A DNA stretch of 64,000 bases from Anoplopoma fimbria (taxonomy: Eukaryota > Chordata > Actinopteri > Perciformes > Anoplopomatidae), in assembly GCF_027596085.1 (NCBI RefSeq), contig NC_072465.1, forward strand, positions 5,454,102 to 5,518,101, in the 5' to 3' direction. Both the position numbers and the translations under genes were made by a program. A model generated the notes under the pieces. The model saw only the letters and a program-made list of their open reading frames with translations. It was not told where the DNA came from and did not search any database. Each line of letters starts with the position of its first letter. The stretch's first letter is position 1. This document shows, one piece after another, positions 35,743 through 49,291 of the stretch.

Positions 35743-36260
35743 TGTGGCTGTTTAGGCTAACGTGAGCTACCTATCACCGAGTTGTGACTCGTATCTAACA
35801 GTGGATTTTGACGTTAACACACAAAGTTAAACTGTCTTTGCATTTCTCGTTATCAACGATAACCTGCTGCGAATAATACTTCGCAATTTCCAACTTTTGT
35901 TCTGTCCAGAAAAGCTTTGTTGACAGCTCGCTGCCGCTTAGCTAGCTAGTTAGCAAAGCTGTCTAGCCACCGCATAGCGTCACTGTGGAGGGACAGCATC
36001 TATCCGAGAGACAGCTCTCAAAACTGGCCCGTTGGCATTCAACATCGCATCATTTCTCATCTAGACATACAGGTATCTCTAATACCGTATCTAGAACTCT
36101 ACGCCAGCTAAAAGCAAGAGCATTCCCAGGCGTAATCCAAGCTTTTTCCGGCTCCTTTGCTCGACCGTCATCGTTTGTTTTGGTCGCTCTCAACTTGCAG
36201 CCCCGCTAGCATTAGCCTCTACTTCCTTTCCACGTAGCACGATGACGTCACGGTCCGTCC
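35743..36260 (-). promoter_or_regulatory. tmf1: tmf1 promoter and 5' leader with consensus CRE
   Basis: Upstream of the tmf1 ATG (context CCACAATGAG, A at -3). A full palindromic cAMP-response element TGACGTCA lies at 36243-36250, about 0.5 kb before the start codon. GGAAAGGAAG on the minus strand beside it could bind ETS factors. There is no clear TATA box. The segment sits between the tmf1 start and the SINE at 36311. The TSS is not determined. Confidence 0.55.
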
Positions 36261-36310
36261 GACTAGTCGACTGGTCAGTCTGGGCATGAAATGCTGTGAT
36301 AAGGGTGCGT

Positions 36311-36372
<62 letters not shown>

Positions 36373-36582
36373 TAAGCCTTTATTAGTCCCACAATGGGGA
36401 AATTTTTTCTCTGCATTTAACCCATCCCGGAGGAGCAGTGGGCTGCAATGAAGCGCCCGGGGAGCAACTTGGGGTTAGGTGTCTTGCTCAAGGACACCTC
36501 GGCATGTTGCCGGTAGAGGGGTTTGAACCATCAACCTTGTGGTTACGGGACAAGCGCTCTACCTCATGTGCCACAGCCGCAC
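36311..36582 (-). mobile_element. tRNA-derived SINE with (ATT)n tail
   Basis: Read on the minus strand it starts with a tRNA-like head (GCGGCTGTGGCAC with GAGGTAGAGCG as A box, GGTTCAAACC as B box). It continues through a body with CGAGGTGTCCTTGAGCAAG and ends in GGGACTAATAAAGGC and a pure trinucleotide run (36311-36373). I recognise the body as a very common teleost dispersed element. It fills much of the gap between the uba3 3' end and the tmf1 promoter. Confidence 0.7.
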
Positions 36583-36815
36583 ACGTATACATTCAATATG
36601 AGTATTTGTGTTTCAGCCTGCTTTAGTTGTTAGCTGATACCTTAATAAAATAAATGTGGTTTCTATTGATAAATGGAATCAAACCGGCTCTGAAGTGAAG
36701 TGGCTCTTAGACAGTAAGGTCAACTTTACATGCTTTATCTTGAGTGAAAACCTTTTAGTTCCCACAAATCCATGTGAGCATATAAAGAAAAAAGAAACTT
36801 TGTAAGAAAAACATT

Positions 36816-36821
36816 TTTATT
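36816..36821 (-). terminator. Candidate uba3 polyadenylation signal (AATAAA)
   Basis: Minus-strand AATAAA about 430 bases beyond the uba3 stop, just before the SINE. 36822-37248 would be the uba3 3' UTR, with no other feature seen. Confidence 0.5.
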
Positions 36822-37248
36822 CCAGTTCACACATCATTATCATTGTTTGCCAACTACCACTTCAGTGGTTTCTGCAATTAAAAAACTGATAAATAAATAT
36901 TCAAAACCAGACCATGTACACAATAATATTTACCAAATGAACCATTTTTTGTCTCTTTGCTTGCACGTAGCACGCTTTAGGTTGTAGTGCAGTTAACACA
37001 ATAATGCATAAACCCTCACCATTTGCAGATAATGTATCAACAAAAGAAAAGACAAGGTATGAACTATGATTTTGGCTTTTCAGTGCAAAACGTTAGTCAA
37101 TAAGTACATTAAAACAATGAAATGAAGTACACTCATTTACACTGTGACTGAATACACTGTAAACGGTTCCAGTTTTTAGACCATTTTAAATATTCTGCAT
37201 TCATAGTTGGCCATGAAATCAACTGGTTGTGGAGTGCTTAAATCAATC

Positions 37249-40200
37249 CTATGAGGTAAAGCAGAGTCTGAACAACATGGTCTGGGGTGTGGTGGCATCA
37301 GCTACAGCCAGCTCTTGTCCGTCATTCAGCCCCAGCTCTAAAAGAAAACATGTTCAGAACAGTAGTGAGTCAACATATTCACAGTAAATTCATCTCACCA
37401 ATTTAGAGTGTAGGCATTGCCATTTCTGGGAAATAAAATTCTGTAAATAAAGCACCTCACCTTTCAGGGTTTTAGACAGATTTGGCCGTGTCCTCTGTTC
37501 AATTGAAACTACAGACTGCAAGACAAAATACCAACTGAATGTAAGCTTAAACCAAAACAGGAATGATTGCCTTATTATATCAATAATAATAAAAAGACAA
37601 AAAGTGTGAAACCAGAGGTTAATTACCTGTAAATATAATGTTTTGTTCTTTCCTTCCACTGTTGCGGTTATAGCAGGTGATTTCATTTGTCTGAAGAAAA
37701 TACAGTATATTTGGTTGTTGAAGGTAATGTGTAATGTACAACAAAAAATATAACAGCAAGCAAATATAACCATAAGCAGAAGTTAAGTAGTAGAGTGCAG
37801 AAATAAGTAATAAATCAATATAAGGCTGCTAAACCTACAGGGAGGCACTCTCAGTCAGGTGGTCCAACAACTCCTGGAGTTTGGAAGATGGAGAAAAGTG
37901 CAAGTCCAGAGGTACTTGGCTGCAGGCTGAACAGTTTTCCTGCATAAGAAGTGAATGTTAACATGTGTTTTGCAAAAAGGCAAATATATTACTGTTGCAA
38001 TTATGAGCTGGCAGATCAAACCTTGGCAGGGACAAACCTTGCGTTCTGCCTCAAACGTGTAGGTGTACAGGCCGTCAACATCGTTAAAGACCATGTAGTT
38101 GTTGAGAGGTATATAGGCACTGCAGATGCAAAAGGTAATGCCATGAGAAATAATGAGAGGCCAACATGGTTTAAACAGATTTTCACTTTGTGCTTATGGC
38201 TGCCAAGCAGAACCTGCAAACTCACCTTGATGCTATTTTGAAAACCTCGGTGGCGCAAGCAGCTGGTTAAAACAAACAAGGATGTAAAATTATCTCCGGG
38301 TAGAATGTTCTGTTTACAGGAAGGTATTATACTCATTTCTGTTTGGAAATGATTAACTCTTCAATGACAGGGCATCCAATCTTTGATAAAGGCATCAGAT
38401 CCACAGCTCTCCAACACAACTTCACATTTATTCAAGCTACTTACCAGCTATGACAGCATTTGTAGACGCTACAGCAGGAATTATCCTCTTTACAACACCT
38501 GCAACAATTAAATACAATATAGAAAATATAAATTTTCTGTACTTCTGCAGTAAACAATCAAAGACATAAAAGTTATATACATCTGCTGATCAGAGCAAAC
38601 ATCAATAAGACATTAAAGTTGCAAAGTTTTACCATTTTTCTTGCACATAAAGAAATTGTATTTTAAAGACACAAGCAAAAGTATCAAACTTCCAAAATCA
38701 TTCAGACAACAAATTTAGCTGTTTTATGTTATTTGGCTCGCCTTCCAGCTGAGCTGCAAATAAAGTAGCAGTGTTCTGTTGGTGACAGATAGATGTGCTA
38801 TGTGTGCTCACCCTGGGTTAGTCTGTATGTGACTCCTGTTATGTTGAACTCTGCTGCCCTCTCCAGGGATCTCTGGTACACCCACTGGATGTGCTCTGGG
38901 TCATCCCCATCCAGGACCACACCATCTAATCCAAATACACACAAACGAGAAGTTTTAAAATGTCTTAAATGTCAGGAGTCAGGTTTGTTGAGTCTCTTAA
39001 TAAACATTTGAAACATTACAAAGACCATTGAGCAAAAATGATAACTTCAATGTAATGCGTACCTCCAAAGGGCATCTTTTTCGGCCACAGCAGCATCCTG
39101 ACATACTCAATGCAATGTTCTGGCAAACGAGGCATGGAGGCTATTGTACACATGGGGAAGTTGATCTACAAAGACAGGTGCATTTTTAGCAACAACAACT
39201 TGACCATGATATGATTCTGTAAGACCTCTATGTCGTGGTTGTAAATCTTTTTTTTTAATGTTAAAAAATGCTACCTCACCTGAGGAGGGTAAAGCTCAAG
39301 GGTACAGTCGATGCAGGCAGTCATGCCAGGGAGGATGACTCTGGCGTTGCCTTTAAAGCCTTCAGTCCCACCATCAATTAGAGGAATGATGGAACCTGGG
39401 TCTAAGACACCATCCTCATAAACCAGCAAAGAAAGCTGCAGAGGAAGACAAAGAGTCATTACAAAAAACATGTTCCTTTTAGCACATGTTACAGCTTTAC
39501 CATTTTAAATTCAGCCAATGAAGGATAGACATTTTTGGGGAAAAAACTGTTGGCAAAAGTATTGAAACAAAAGTACTGTGACAGAGACTGCAGTAAAGAG
39601 GAACCACTTACCAGCATACCATTCATCCACCTCCTGGCAACTATAGAGTCCAGTCCACAGACAATTATATGGAATTCTAGATGAATGATAGAAAGATGCA
39701 TTGTAGTTCTGAAAAATGTAACGCTGTATCATAAAAATATCATGTAAAATAATCATCAGTGGCTATATGAGAGGTAAACAACGGTAATGGAGTGCTTTGA
39801 AGCAGTGTTTTAGTAAGGGAACCAGTGTTCACCGAAATAACAAACAAGTTATAAATAAAATACATTTTTAGCTCTTATTAACTTCTGGAATGGCTTTTTA
39901 GTCTTTTCTTTTGATCACATGTAGTTATTTTTGTGAAAAGTATAGTAAGTGTATCGAAACCGTAAACCCCGTAAATCGTGACCCCCTCTCCAATCCCACA
40001 TTGGGAAAGTTGCAACTGAAAAGTCTTAATGATACTTACGTCTGTAGAATGTTTCATCTAAGTCTTGAATTTTCTTAAAATGTCTGCACAAAGCATTAAG
40101 GAGAAGTTAAGTTTGGAAAGAATGTCAACCTACTTTCACAACCCAACAACTAAGGTCAGTGTCTATTCTACGTTTTGAAATAGTCTTTAAATAGTTTCTG

Positions 40201-41908
40201 ACATGGGGATTAGCTGCTTGCACCAATTTACACCTTTAAATCACGTGGATTGTTGGTTGGAGTTTTTTTTAACAACAACATTTATATTAAGCATCTTAAA
40301 ACTTGCAATAGTTGTTCAATCAAAAGGATACGGGACTACACAGCATCCAGGTATGCGGTTGTTGACGAAATCGGCTGCAATGTCCGCCTTGGGTCGTCCT
40401 ACATCTTTTGGCCTGGTCAACATCAAACACACAATTAAAGAACATGTCTGATTGCTTCAAACATTACATTAAACGATAATACAGGAACGAAATTGACATA
40501 GAATGTTTCACATAATTTTTCTGACCTGAAGAGAAACTGTCGATTTAGGTTTGACACATCAATGGTGTCCATGTCAACAACATGAATGTTGCGGAAGCCT
40601 GATAAAGCCTGAGCCACAACATGAACAAAAACAAATAAAATGTTGGCCATTCGTTCAAGCATAAATCATACTGTCCAAATATTTCTAAAATATAATAGTT
40701 ATCATACCAGGTCTTTCAGCAGCTCACATCCCAGACCACCAGCACCAATGACCAAGATTTTGCAGGTTTCTAGCATAAACTGCAACGACTGTGGAGAGAA
40801 GCGATGAAGACATTATATATTAAAGCAATGCGAGATGACCCAGGTGACAATTACAAAACTTGAATAATTCCGATCCCGGTAGTTGTTACCTCTGTGCTGG
40901 GTTCAAAGTCAGGATGCGTGAAGGGCCCCGACCTTTCAAGAAACTTTTGGATATGGTTCCACCGACCCTCCCACTCACAGGTGCGTCCACAGCCTCCATC
41001 AACCACCATCCTGTAAACAACAACACAAGTACATTTAGGATGTGTCATCAGCAGTATTGGATGGTGCATGGCATGCATAACATTGTATTGTTTTATATTA
41101 CACAAAAACTTCTACGTCTACTGGGAACATGCAAAAAAAAGCAAAAAAAAAAACAGCAATCAATCAAAACCTAAACATAATATTGTGATTATCTGTCACA
41201 TAGTATTTAAAGTTCACAGCAGGTCATGCAATCATTTATCAGGTTCATAGAGTTTTATTATAACAGTCACTTGTGTTTTGATGTCTGTCCTATGTCAGCG
41301 TCTGCTCTAACGGGGGTAACGTAGTGTTATCTAACAGCTCCATGGAAACATATTAAATCATTTATCATACTTCTGACATGTGGGCGTTTCTGCTGACCGT
41401 CTGGCTCTTTTAGGGTTATATGGCGTTAGTCTGTTGACTGGACAGTTCCCGGCGGCTAGGCTAGGTGAATAGCTAGCATGTCAACTGTAAGAAGGTAGAG
41501 TAAAAGCCTCTCACTTTGCATAGAGGTGGAAGGTACCATCTATGTTTTACTGTATAGACGTGTTAGCTACTCACGAGGAACTGGTCAGTAGCTTTGACCC
41601 CAGCCTAGAGTCACCGTGCTCTCTCTATAACAAATGTCAGATTAGCTTCTCCAGGTAGCTAACGTTAACCTTCCCCCTGCCTGGTCACCTCAAACCTTCC
41701 GCCAGTTCTACCAATTCATCACTAACTTCTCAGTCAGCTCCACTACCCTCCTTCTTTTCTTCTCCCTAAAAAGAGAGAATAAAAGAAGGTTCATTCATGC
41801 TGTGCTTTCGTAGGTTAATGAGATTTGAAAGCATCTTTCGGGCAGTTAATGACTGTGTTTCTTGCTTGGTTCTTCGGCAGCTACTTACGGCTCATCCGCG
41901 TCCGCCAT
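37249..41908 (-). CDS. uba3: NEDD8-activating enzyme E1 catalytic subunit UBA3, complete, 18 exons
   Basis: UBA3 pairs with NAE1 (APPBP1) to adenylate NEDD8 and pass it to UBE2M/UBE2F for cullin neddylation. Exons: 41908-41889, 41765-41727, 41010-40890, 40788-40708, 40608-40526, 40412-40332, 40083-40040, 39676-39612, 39435-39280, 39165-39063, 38925-38812, 38498-38445, 38262-38226, 38119-38038, 37939-37839, 37690-37627, 37515-37461, 37337-37249. The joined phases give 462 residues (human 463). Visible parts are the basic N-terminal helix PEKKRRR (from residue 7), the nucleotide-binding loop GAGGLG at 75-80, [13 protein letters not shown] at 99-111, zinc-type CxxC pairs at 219/222 and 363/366, catalytic Cys236 in [11 protein letters not shown], and the C-terminal ubiquitin-fold domain from about 375 that docks the E2. 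The ATG has a strong context (AACATGG). The short exon 2 ends at a modest donor, GAA|GTTAGT. Confidence 0.97.
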
Positions 41909-42050
41909 GTTTAGCCACTTATATGCCTTCAAATGCCGACGTCGACGGTAGTAAATACAAAGACTTGAGGCATAATATCAAAATTCTCGTAAAATTGGGT
42001 AGATTTAGAAGAAGTTTTAATATGAGCCGAACACAGCTTTTGTGTCACGA
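41909..42050 (-). promoter_or_regulatory. uba3: uba3 promoter region
   Basis: The sequence just upstream of the uba3 ATG includes GACGTCGACGT-type CpG motifs at about 41938-41947. In human, ARL6IP5 begins head-to-head with UBA3. No ARL6IP5-like exon is seen beyond this promoter in the window. Extent and TSS are inferred. Confidence 0.35.
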
Positions 42051-42397
42051 AGTTAGGCTCTGCAGGTGATAAAAGGCATATCATCTAACTTAGCATTAGC
42101 TATGTAGTTTTAGCTGAATTTCAATATTTCCGATAGTTCTGAAGGCAGCATTGTCAACAGTCCACTACAATGACGGTAGATACACCACAGATCCAGCAGG
42201 TGACAGCATTTACATTTTATTTAGAGACGTACGGTGTATCCATCACTGTGCACACCTACAGTTGATGATATCAAACTGTATTTCTGTCACAAATGTTAAT
42301 GGTAAAAGAGTGTATTTAGCAAAGATGTCCAAACTTTGGCATGTTTTCATGCAACATTTGCAAGTCTGTAAGAATCTAGGACATTGGAGCAGTGGGG

Positions 42398-42580
42398 TTA
42401 CATTACATTACATTACATTACAGTCATTTAGCAGACGCTTTTATCCAAAGCGACTTACAATAAGTGTATTCAACATAGCTATTCAAGAGAAATACTAGTC
42501 ACCAGAAGTCATCAGTGAATCTCCTTTCTTAAGCAAGCATCTAAGAGCATAACAATTAATAATAGTAAATAGTTAAATTA
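42398..42580 (-). repeat. Teleost dispersed repeat with TGTAA-type tail, opposite strand
   Basis: TTACATTACATTACAG followed by GCAGACGCTTTTATCCAAAG is the reverse complement of the repeat at 1150. The body continues through ACTAGTCACCAGAAGTCA and AGCATCTAAGAGCATAA, longer than in the first copy. The right border is estimated. Confidence 0.6.
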
Positions 42581-45500
42581 TTGACTCTACCAGTAATTAC
42601 TTGATAATTGCTCTGCTCTGTATGGTTCAGCCCTATAACTTCAGCAATTACCTATAAAACCAGCTAACAGTCAAGGAGGGAAAGGAAGAGAGAAATGGCC
42701 CATTTGAGTTAAATAAACCTGTTTCAAGAGCATAATCAAATTTTCATGGATTCAAACTATAGCTGGATCATTCATTTAATCTTTCAATTTATTTACAGCC
42801 CTTCTCCTTGTGTTGTTATTATGTAATTTACGTGTAAATAAACATCTAAACAAAAGCACTGTGTTAACTTCATAATGATGAACTTTGTCACAGATTTATT
42901 GCTTTTGGTTGCTTTGTTGTGAATGGCTACATGAGGCACCTAGCATGAATAAGACATGAAATTGAGATCCTGTTATTAAGTTTAATGACTTTACTAGTGA
43001 GGGCGTCTCCCTCACGTAACTGATTTACGGTGTCCACATTGTGCTAATGAATCTGGGTGTTTAATCTCTCATTATAGAATGATTAATAAACCTTGGACGG
43101 GCTTCTATGCGTTTTAAGAGACATGCCTGTGGGCACATGAACATAATTAATCCATCTGTCTGCAACCCCTCCTATATTATAGGAGATGTATTCTGCAGAG
43201 GTCACCAAAGATCTGCCTAATGTATGCACTGATAGCATGGTGGTGCTCTCAAATAATTTGGGATACTATGGATACTGTGTGTGTGCGTGTGTGTGTCTGA
43301 AAGAGAGTGAAAGAGAGAGAGAGAGCATGCACAGCATGATATAGAGCTTCTTTTCCCTCAGAGTTTTGATGATTTGAATGGTTTGATGGAGTATCAAGAT
43401 TTTTTTCAGATTTTTTAATGAGATGTTCCAAATGACAGCCTCCGAAAACTGATAACTAAAAATAACTGCTGCGGCCATGTCCTTCATAGCTGACTGCCTG
43501 CCATCTCAGCCCTCCTCTCTCTCTTTCTATTTGTTCTGTCTGTCTTGTCCTCTTTCATTTAACCTCTGCTATGCTCTCATGTTAAACAAAAGGGAAATGA
43601 GATGGAAGCCCATGGGACACTTAAAAATCAGCTTTATTATGAATGAAGACTATTGCTGTGGGAGTATTGCTCAAGGGCACGTCAGTAGGTATGATTGTGC
43701 CCAGATATTAAGTTTCAAGCAATGTCTCCTTTATTGGTTTTGCCTCCAGCATTGTTTCAAAGGTCTTTAAAGCGTCAACTGTTGTTGAATGCAGACTGGA
43801 TCTAAAGGAGGGCAGAAGGGACTAGAAGTCAAAATATCGTCCATAGTTGACACATTTTTATAGATTCCATTGAAATGCCATCTGTCATTCCCCCACCTTA
43901 AGCAGGGAAACTCTGAATGTCACTGCCGTGCCTTTGAGGTGACCCAGCTTTCTGCCATCCATCACAGCCAACTACAGTCAGCGTATCCATGCAGAGATTG
44001 AAGAGTCCAGTGGTAAATAGACCATTACTTGAAATACTTGATCGTAGCGGGCTATCAGTAATGTGACACCTTGCTGGGGAGAAAAACCTCAGAGGAGCTG
44101 TTGATGTTTTCCAATATTTCCTCATCTAGCTCTCCAGTTTTTTCAGAAAACCTTTTGCCTCTGCATGCGTCGACATGGGCATCAGGGGTTGTCAGATTTA
44201 CGGCCTCATATATCTCCATACCCATTTGCAATTTGATGGCTCCCTGTCAGGACGTCCAAAGTGGTGTTGATTGTGCTAATGATAATGTGTCAGCAGTGTG
44301 TCCCGTGTTAGGCCCAGAGCGGGGCTGCCAGCCAGAAGAAAAGGAGACGCTACAGGCTGATGTTGTGTTCTACTGTAGTAAGTGATTGATGACTTTCTCT
44401 GTTGCAGTGCTTTGATTAGGACTCCAGTGATTTATAGCCACTGCTCACAATTCAATTAGACTCCATATATACACTCAACAAAACAGTGTTGTCTTGCTAT
44501 ATGAGCCCAATATGTGTGTGTTGGTGCACATACTCCAGTATTATCTTCATATATTATTACATTATTTTGTGATGGTGTGCATCTAAATGCTTCCCAAGTC
44601 TGTCTGAATAGATTCCCAGGAAATAAAGCATACCCCTCGGTTCACTTTTTTTCTATTAAAGTGGGAAATGTGTTGCATGTCAGGTATTTATTTAATTATT
44701 TAATATGTGATGGATGTGTTTAACTTTAACGTAAATTGCCTGGCGTGTATATTCGCTTCCCTATTGCGGAGTGGAAATAGATCACATGGGAAAATTTTAC
44801 CATGCTGTGTTTGATGGTTTGGGGCTGTGGGTCTTGGTTTGTCATAATCTCTTTAGTTTGACTGAAGAAGAGGCAAGATAGTAGATTCAATGAGTGAGAG
44901 GTTGGGATCCATTCTAAAATGTGTTTATTTCAAGTAAAAGTGAACTACTGATAATGATTTTTTTCACATAGCATCAACATATTTCTAATACAGGTGCATT
45001 TCTTTTGAAAATGGAGTATTGCAGCAATAACAAATAGGTCCCACTGCCAATGTCAACAATATAACATGTTCCTTAGGGAAGAGGCCGGACCAGATCTTAC
45101 ATGGGGTTGTTGCAACATCACCAAGGTGTTCAAAAACACAATCCATCTTCCTTGCATTAGGGGTGTGGCGTCATTGCTGGTTTGCACTTTGTTCTTCCTG
45201 TTTCTGATGGGCAGAGCCGCACAGATTTGTACTCAGCACTTCCTGTCTACAGGGGTGGAGGATTTAACCTTGCTTTACGTAGACTTTTTTCCCCAAATGT
45301 TTGGTCCCTAAGAGTTGTTTTTAAGACAATTTGGAACAGAAAGTGACGATCGTGTGGTGACTCCCATGACTGATGATGATGATGTAACTCAGTGTTGTAA
45401 GACTAAAATGAAATGCAGCCTCTGCATTGATTAGTGTGTCTTATAGCTTCAAGTCTGACCCAAACCCTGTAGTTATATTTCACATTTAAACATGTTCATT

Positions 45501-45884
45501 ACTTACTGACTATTGTTTCATTTAGCTTTATATGCAACACCTTTGACCTTATAGGTTCTCATTAAGTTTGTTTATCGCAGCATATGACTCCAGCTCTGAA
45601 AGAAAAGGAGAGAGAAAGAGTAACAGATTGCAACTTACAACAACATAAAAGCAAACCTTGCAAATAAATACGCTGAACTAAAGAAACCTTCTCAGGTAAG
45701 ACCGAGACATGGATGTATGATTGGGAAAAAGCTGAGTAAGAAAAAACAACAAACTAAGATGCCAAGTTGGAGTCCCAATAAACAAAGACTAATGCAAATA
45801 CAGATCCGATTTTAATGTCCATTGTCTTTTGTCAAGATTCGGGTAATAATTTGAAACTTTTGAAAATACACTTGTTTGCCTTCT

Positions 45885-46085
45885 TGCTGGAAGTTAGATT
45901 AGAGGGCAGACTTTTTCTCCTTTGGTCAGAGTCAGCTTACCAGATTCCCTCTGTTTCCAGTTATTGTGCTAAGCTAAGCTAACCACCTGCTGGAACCACC
46001 TATATGTTTAAAGTGCTGACATGACATTGGTTTCAATCTTCTGATCTAATTTTGGGCAAGAAAGAGAATAAATGTCGAACTCTTT
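45885..46085 (+). repeat. Degenerate teleost dispersed repeat (AAGCTAAGCTAA type)
   Basis: GTGCTAAGCTAAGCTAACC, TTTCAATCTTCTGATCTAA and GCAAGAAAGAGAATAAATGT, in this order and spacing, match a common teleost interspersed element, probably a non-autonomous DNA transposon. Borders are approximate. Confidence 0.6.
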
Positions 46086-49000
46086 CTTTAAGTTGCAAAC
46101 CAAGTCTTGACAGCTACACAATTTGTTTTAATAGCCACCAGATTGTTAGTACAGTCTCATACAGTAGACAAATGGTAGCTCTGCTTTTCAATGGTTTTGG
46201 CACTCAGACTTGTGTCCATATATTGCTCAGGCAGCTCAAATGTCACAAGAGAAATAATTACATGGACCCATATCTCCATCATGTTGATTTGTATCAGTGT
46301 AGTGTTAATATCACCCTAATATATTCCTCCTATGAGATCGCTAATCTTTGGGAGTGGCTCGCTCTCTGTGTCTTTCAAGGACAGCAAAGGAATTACTTGC
46401 AGGAGAACCTTAAGACAGTGAACGGAAATTTCCCTCCGGCTATTTCAACAATGTTAATTCCTGCTTGCGCTTCCTATTTCCTGTCCTCCTCAGCATGCTT
46501 CCTGCTCTGCCATTCCTACAGTTCCTCCATCACTATTGTCCCCTGCTTGCTAAAAAGAGACGTTGTGCATTGTGAAGACAACATCCAGTTTGTCCGCAGT
46601 CACCCAAGAATTGAAACACTCCTAGAAATGAAGTGTCAGACAACAGACACTTCAAGGTTCAGATTTTCCATCTAAGAAGGATGACAGAGAGGGTTAATAT
46701 CAAAAGGAAGCTCCATTTTTCCTAAAATGTATCGTTTGGTGTTTTATCCAGAGTTGTCGGTAACTAATGCAGTTAGCACAAGTACAATGTAAAAGTACAC
46801 TAGACCAGTAGTACTCTGTCAGCCCAAATACCCCATTGTCACATCAAGGGCAAAAATGAGTGCTACCATCTCATTCCTGCCCCTGACAGAGTCTGTGGTG
46901 CAGGGAATGAGATTTTCCTTTTCCATCAAAATCTCAAAACCTCCCATTGATCGTCTACATTTTGATGTGACAAAGCAGAGCAATGACTCATTACTCATTT
47001 GATCCACGGACGAGCATTTCTTCGGGAATTACCTCTGACCCTTTTGGATCAAGTAAATCCAATGCAAATTGAACCAACCAAACTGGAACTCATTCATGTT
47101 AAGGCATGACCAGTTACCTTATAAACAGCCATGATTTATGATAGAGACGCTGTCCTTGCTGTTCCCACCCTCAGGTTTATCCCCCATGGAGTTCCTCAGC
47201 CCTGCATTTTATGTTCTCCTCTTTCCTCTGCAGAGTGTAGGGCAGGGCGGAGCTTTAGGAAGTGGGGTATATCCTTCCTCTCTACTGAGAACATGACTGA
47301 GGAGAGAGGCTAGAGGCCTGGATGACTGCGGCTCTGTACCAGCGATAGGACGACAGATACCACTAGCTACTTACAGCTTATCTCCTCTGTCAGTGCACTG
47401 ACATGTTTACAAGTAATATTTGTATGAAACAGTCACAGGAGATAAAGTATCCTGAAATCTTTCCCCACTCAAGTAATAAACAGCAGTGCACCCAGCAGCC
47501 CTTAGAGTTAAGTTGCCTGTGAGATTTGCATTGTAATATTGACACCTGAAAAAAAACATGCTCTTCTGTCAAAACAACTCCATTGCAGCAATAGTGTATT
47601 AAAAGTGTGTTTTAGCCTTGTAATATTGTAGCTGTCTCCATCTGGATCAGTGTTATTTAGATGATCCATCCAATAAAACAATAACTCATTTTTATATGCA
47701 CTCATAAGGGTGTTTAAGATTGTCTATATCACATAATGAAAAGAGTAACATTTGTTATTTGCTTTTCACTTTGATTCATACAAATTAGCCAACCATTACT
47801 GCAGATACTGTTAGATGAACATTACTCATGTTGACATATCACGCATTAACGAATCATGAGATTATTCATTTGTGTTTTCCTTCTGGACTTTTAATCTTTA
47901 TGGTGGCTGTACATCTGCAGCCTGCATTGAAACAAGTCATCATTTATCACCACATTAAACAGCCATAATGACAATATGATGTGACTGCTTGTTAACATCT
48001 CAGTGGCGGAGTAACTTGAGACTGTTTGAATTCCTCTACTAAATGGATAGCATGACAAGAATGATGCAGTTTAAAGGATGCTTCAAGTTTATTCCAACTT
48101 GGATCTTATTTTTGTAGTGCTGGTTATCTTTACTTGCAAAAACATTTTAGCGATGTGTGGTCATGGAGATAAAAAGTGTTGGGGCAAAAAATGTTTCATG
48201 AAACCCCCAGGTTAGCCAAACAACAAAAGGTAAAATGATCAAAAACTGTCTTCAAACATCCATCAAAGTTAAAGCCTCTCTGTTATCAATAATTATTTCT
48301 ATATAGCATTTTAGCATCTTTTAGCTCATTGTTTTGGTTTTGCAGTCAGAATTTTAGTGTTTTGGTTTACTGTCACCCCACTGCAGTTTTCAGTAACAGC
48401 ATCAAATAGCGGGACGACAAAGTTAGCAACAAGTTGGCAAGCTTGATATTTTTCTCAAAGTTTGGAGGAGACCAAAACGCAGCTAAAATGACAGTGAGCA
48501 TTAGATTAAAGTCAAATGGACAGAAAGACAACTCCAAATGAATTATTTTCTACAGGATGTTTAAATAAGCAACTGATTGCTAGCTGTTGATACATGAACA
48601 TTTGGGTGTCAGTTTTAGTTTTAACTTCAAATTAAGTTGAAATAATATGACTACATTTGTATGAACCTGTCTGGATGTAGTTGGTCATGTTTAATGCCCT
48701 GTCTGACTTTGTTTTAGCTGTGTTCCCAGATCTTAGGAACAGTTTAGTGAGTGTAGTATAATCATACCTAATAGAAATGACAGCCAGAATTATGATAAAT
48801 AAGACCTTTTTATTAAAACAAACATTGAATTACCTTTTATTCATCAGGAAGATACGAGGTAAAACACAAATTCTGCTCTGTTTGATTACATAACAGAGGA
48901 TCCCTTAGTGCGGGGCGACTTGCCAACCAGTGTTTAGCTCATTGCTCTCCCCAACCCACCATAATGAATTCATTAGAGCGCAAGTAAGATGAGATCTTGA

Positions 49001-49241
49001 TTAAAAACAATTTGGGTGCTAACTTATTTATTAAGGTGGTGGCCAAGTGGTGTTTACCAGCTCCTGTGGGCCACTCAGTGCAGTAATCGCCGTCACATGA
49101 CTCAATATACTGAATGAATAATACACAAACCCAGAGGCAGGCACCCACACATTCATATAACACTTGCAAGTGTATGGTGCACTTATCTCCTTTCGCAACT
49201 CAGGCCAGCTGGCACCTCATCATACCAAACAAATTATTACT

Positions 49242-49253
49242 CTCTCTCCCCCT

Positions 49254-49286
<33 letters not shown>

Positions 49287-49291
49287 TTCTC
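49242..49291. repeat. (CT)n low-complexity array
   Basis: CT dinucleotides interrupted by single TTT and CC steps. Confidence 0.9.

Noticed and set aside
43660..43720. Short TTGCTCAAGGGCAC stretch resembling part of the SINE at 36311
   Set aside because: It is too short and isolated to call an element.
46052..46675. Plus-strand open frame of 207 codons, the longest in the gene desert
   Set aside because: It begins inside a degenerate dispersed repeat, has no domain or signal I recognise, and stands alone without splice or promoter context. A chance frame is more likely.
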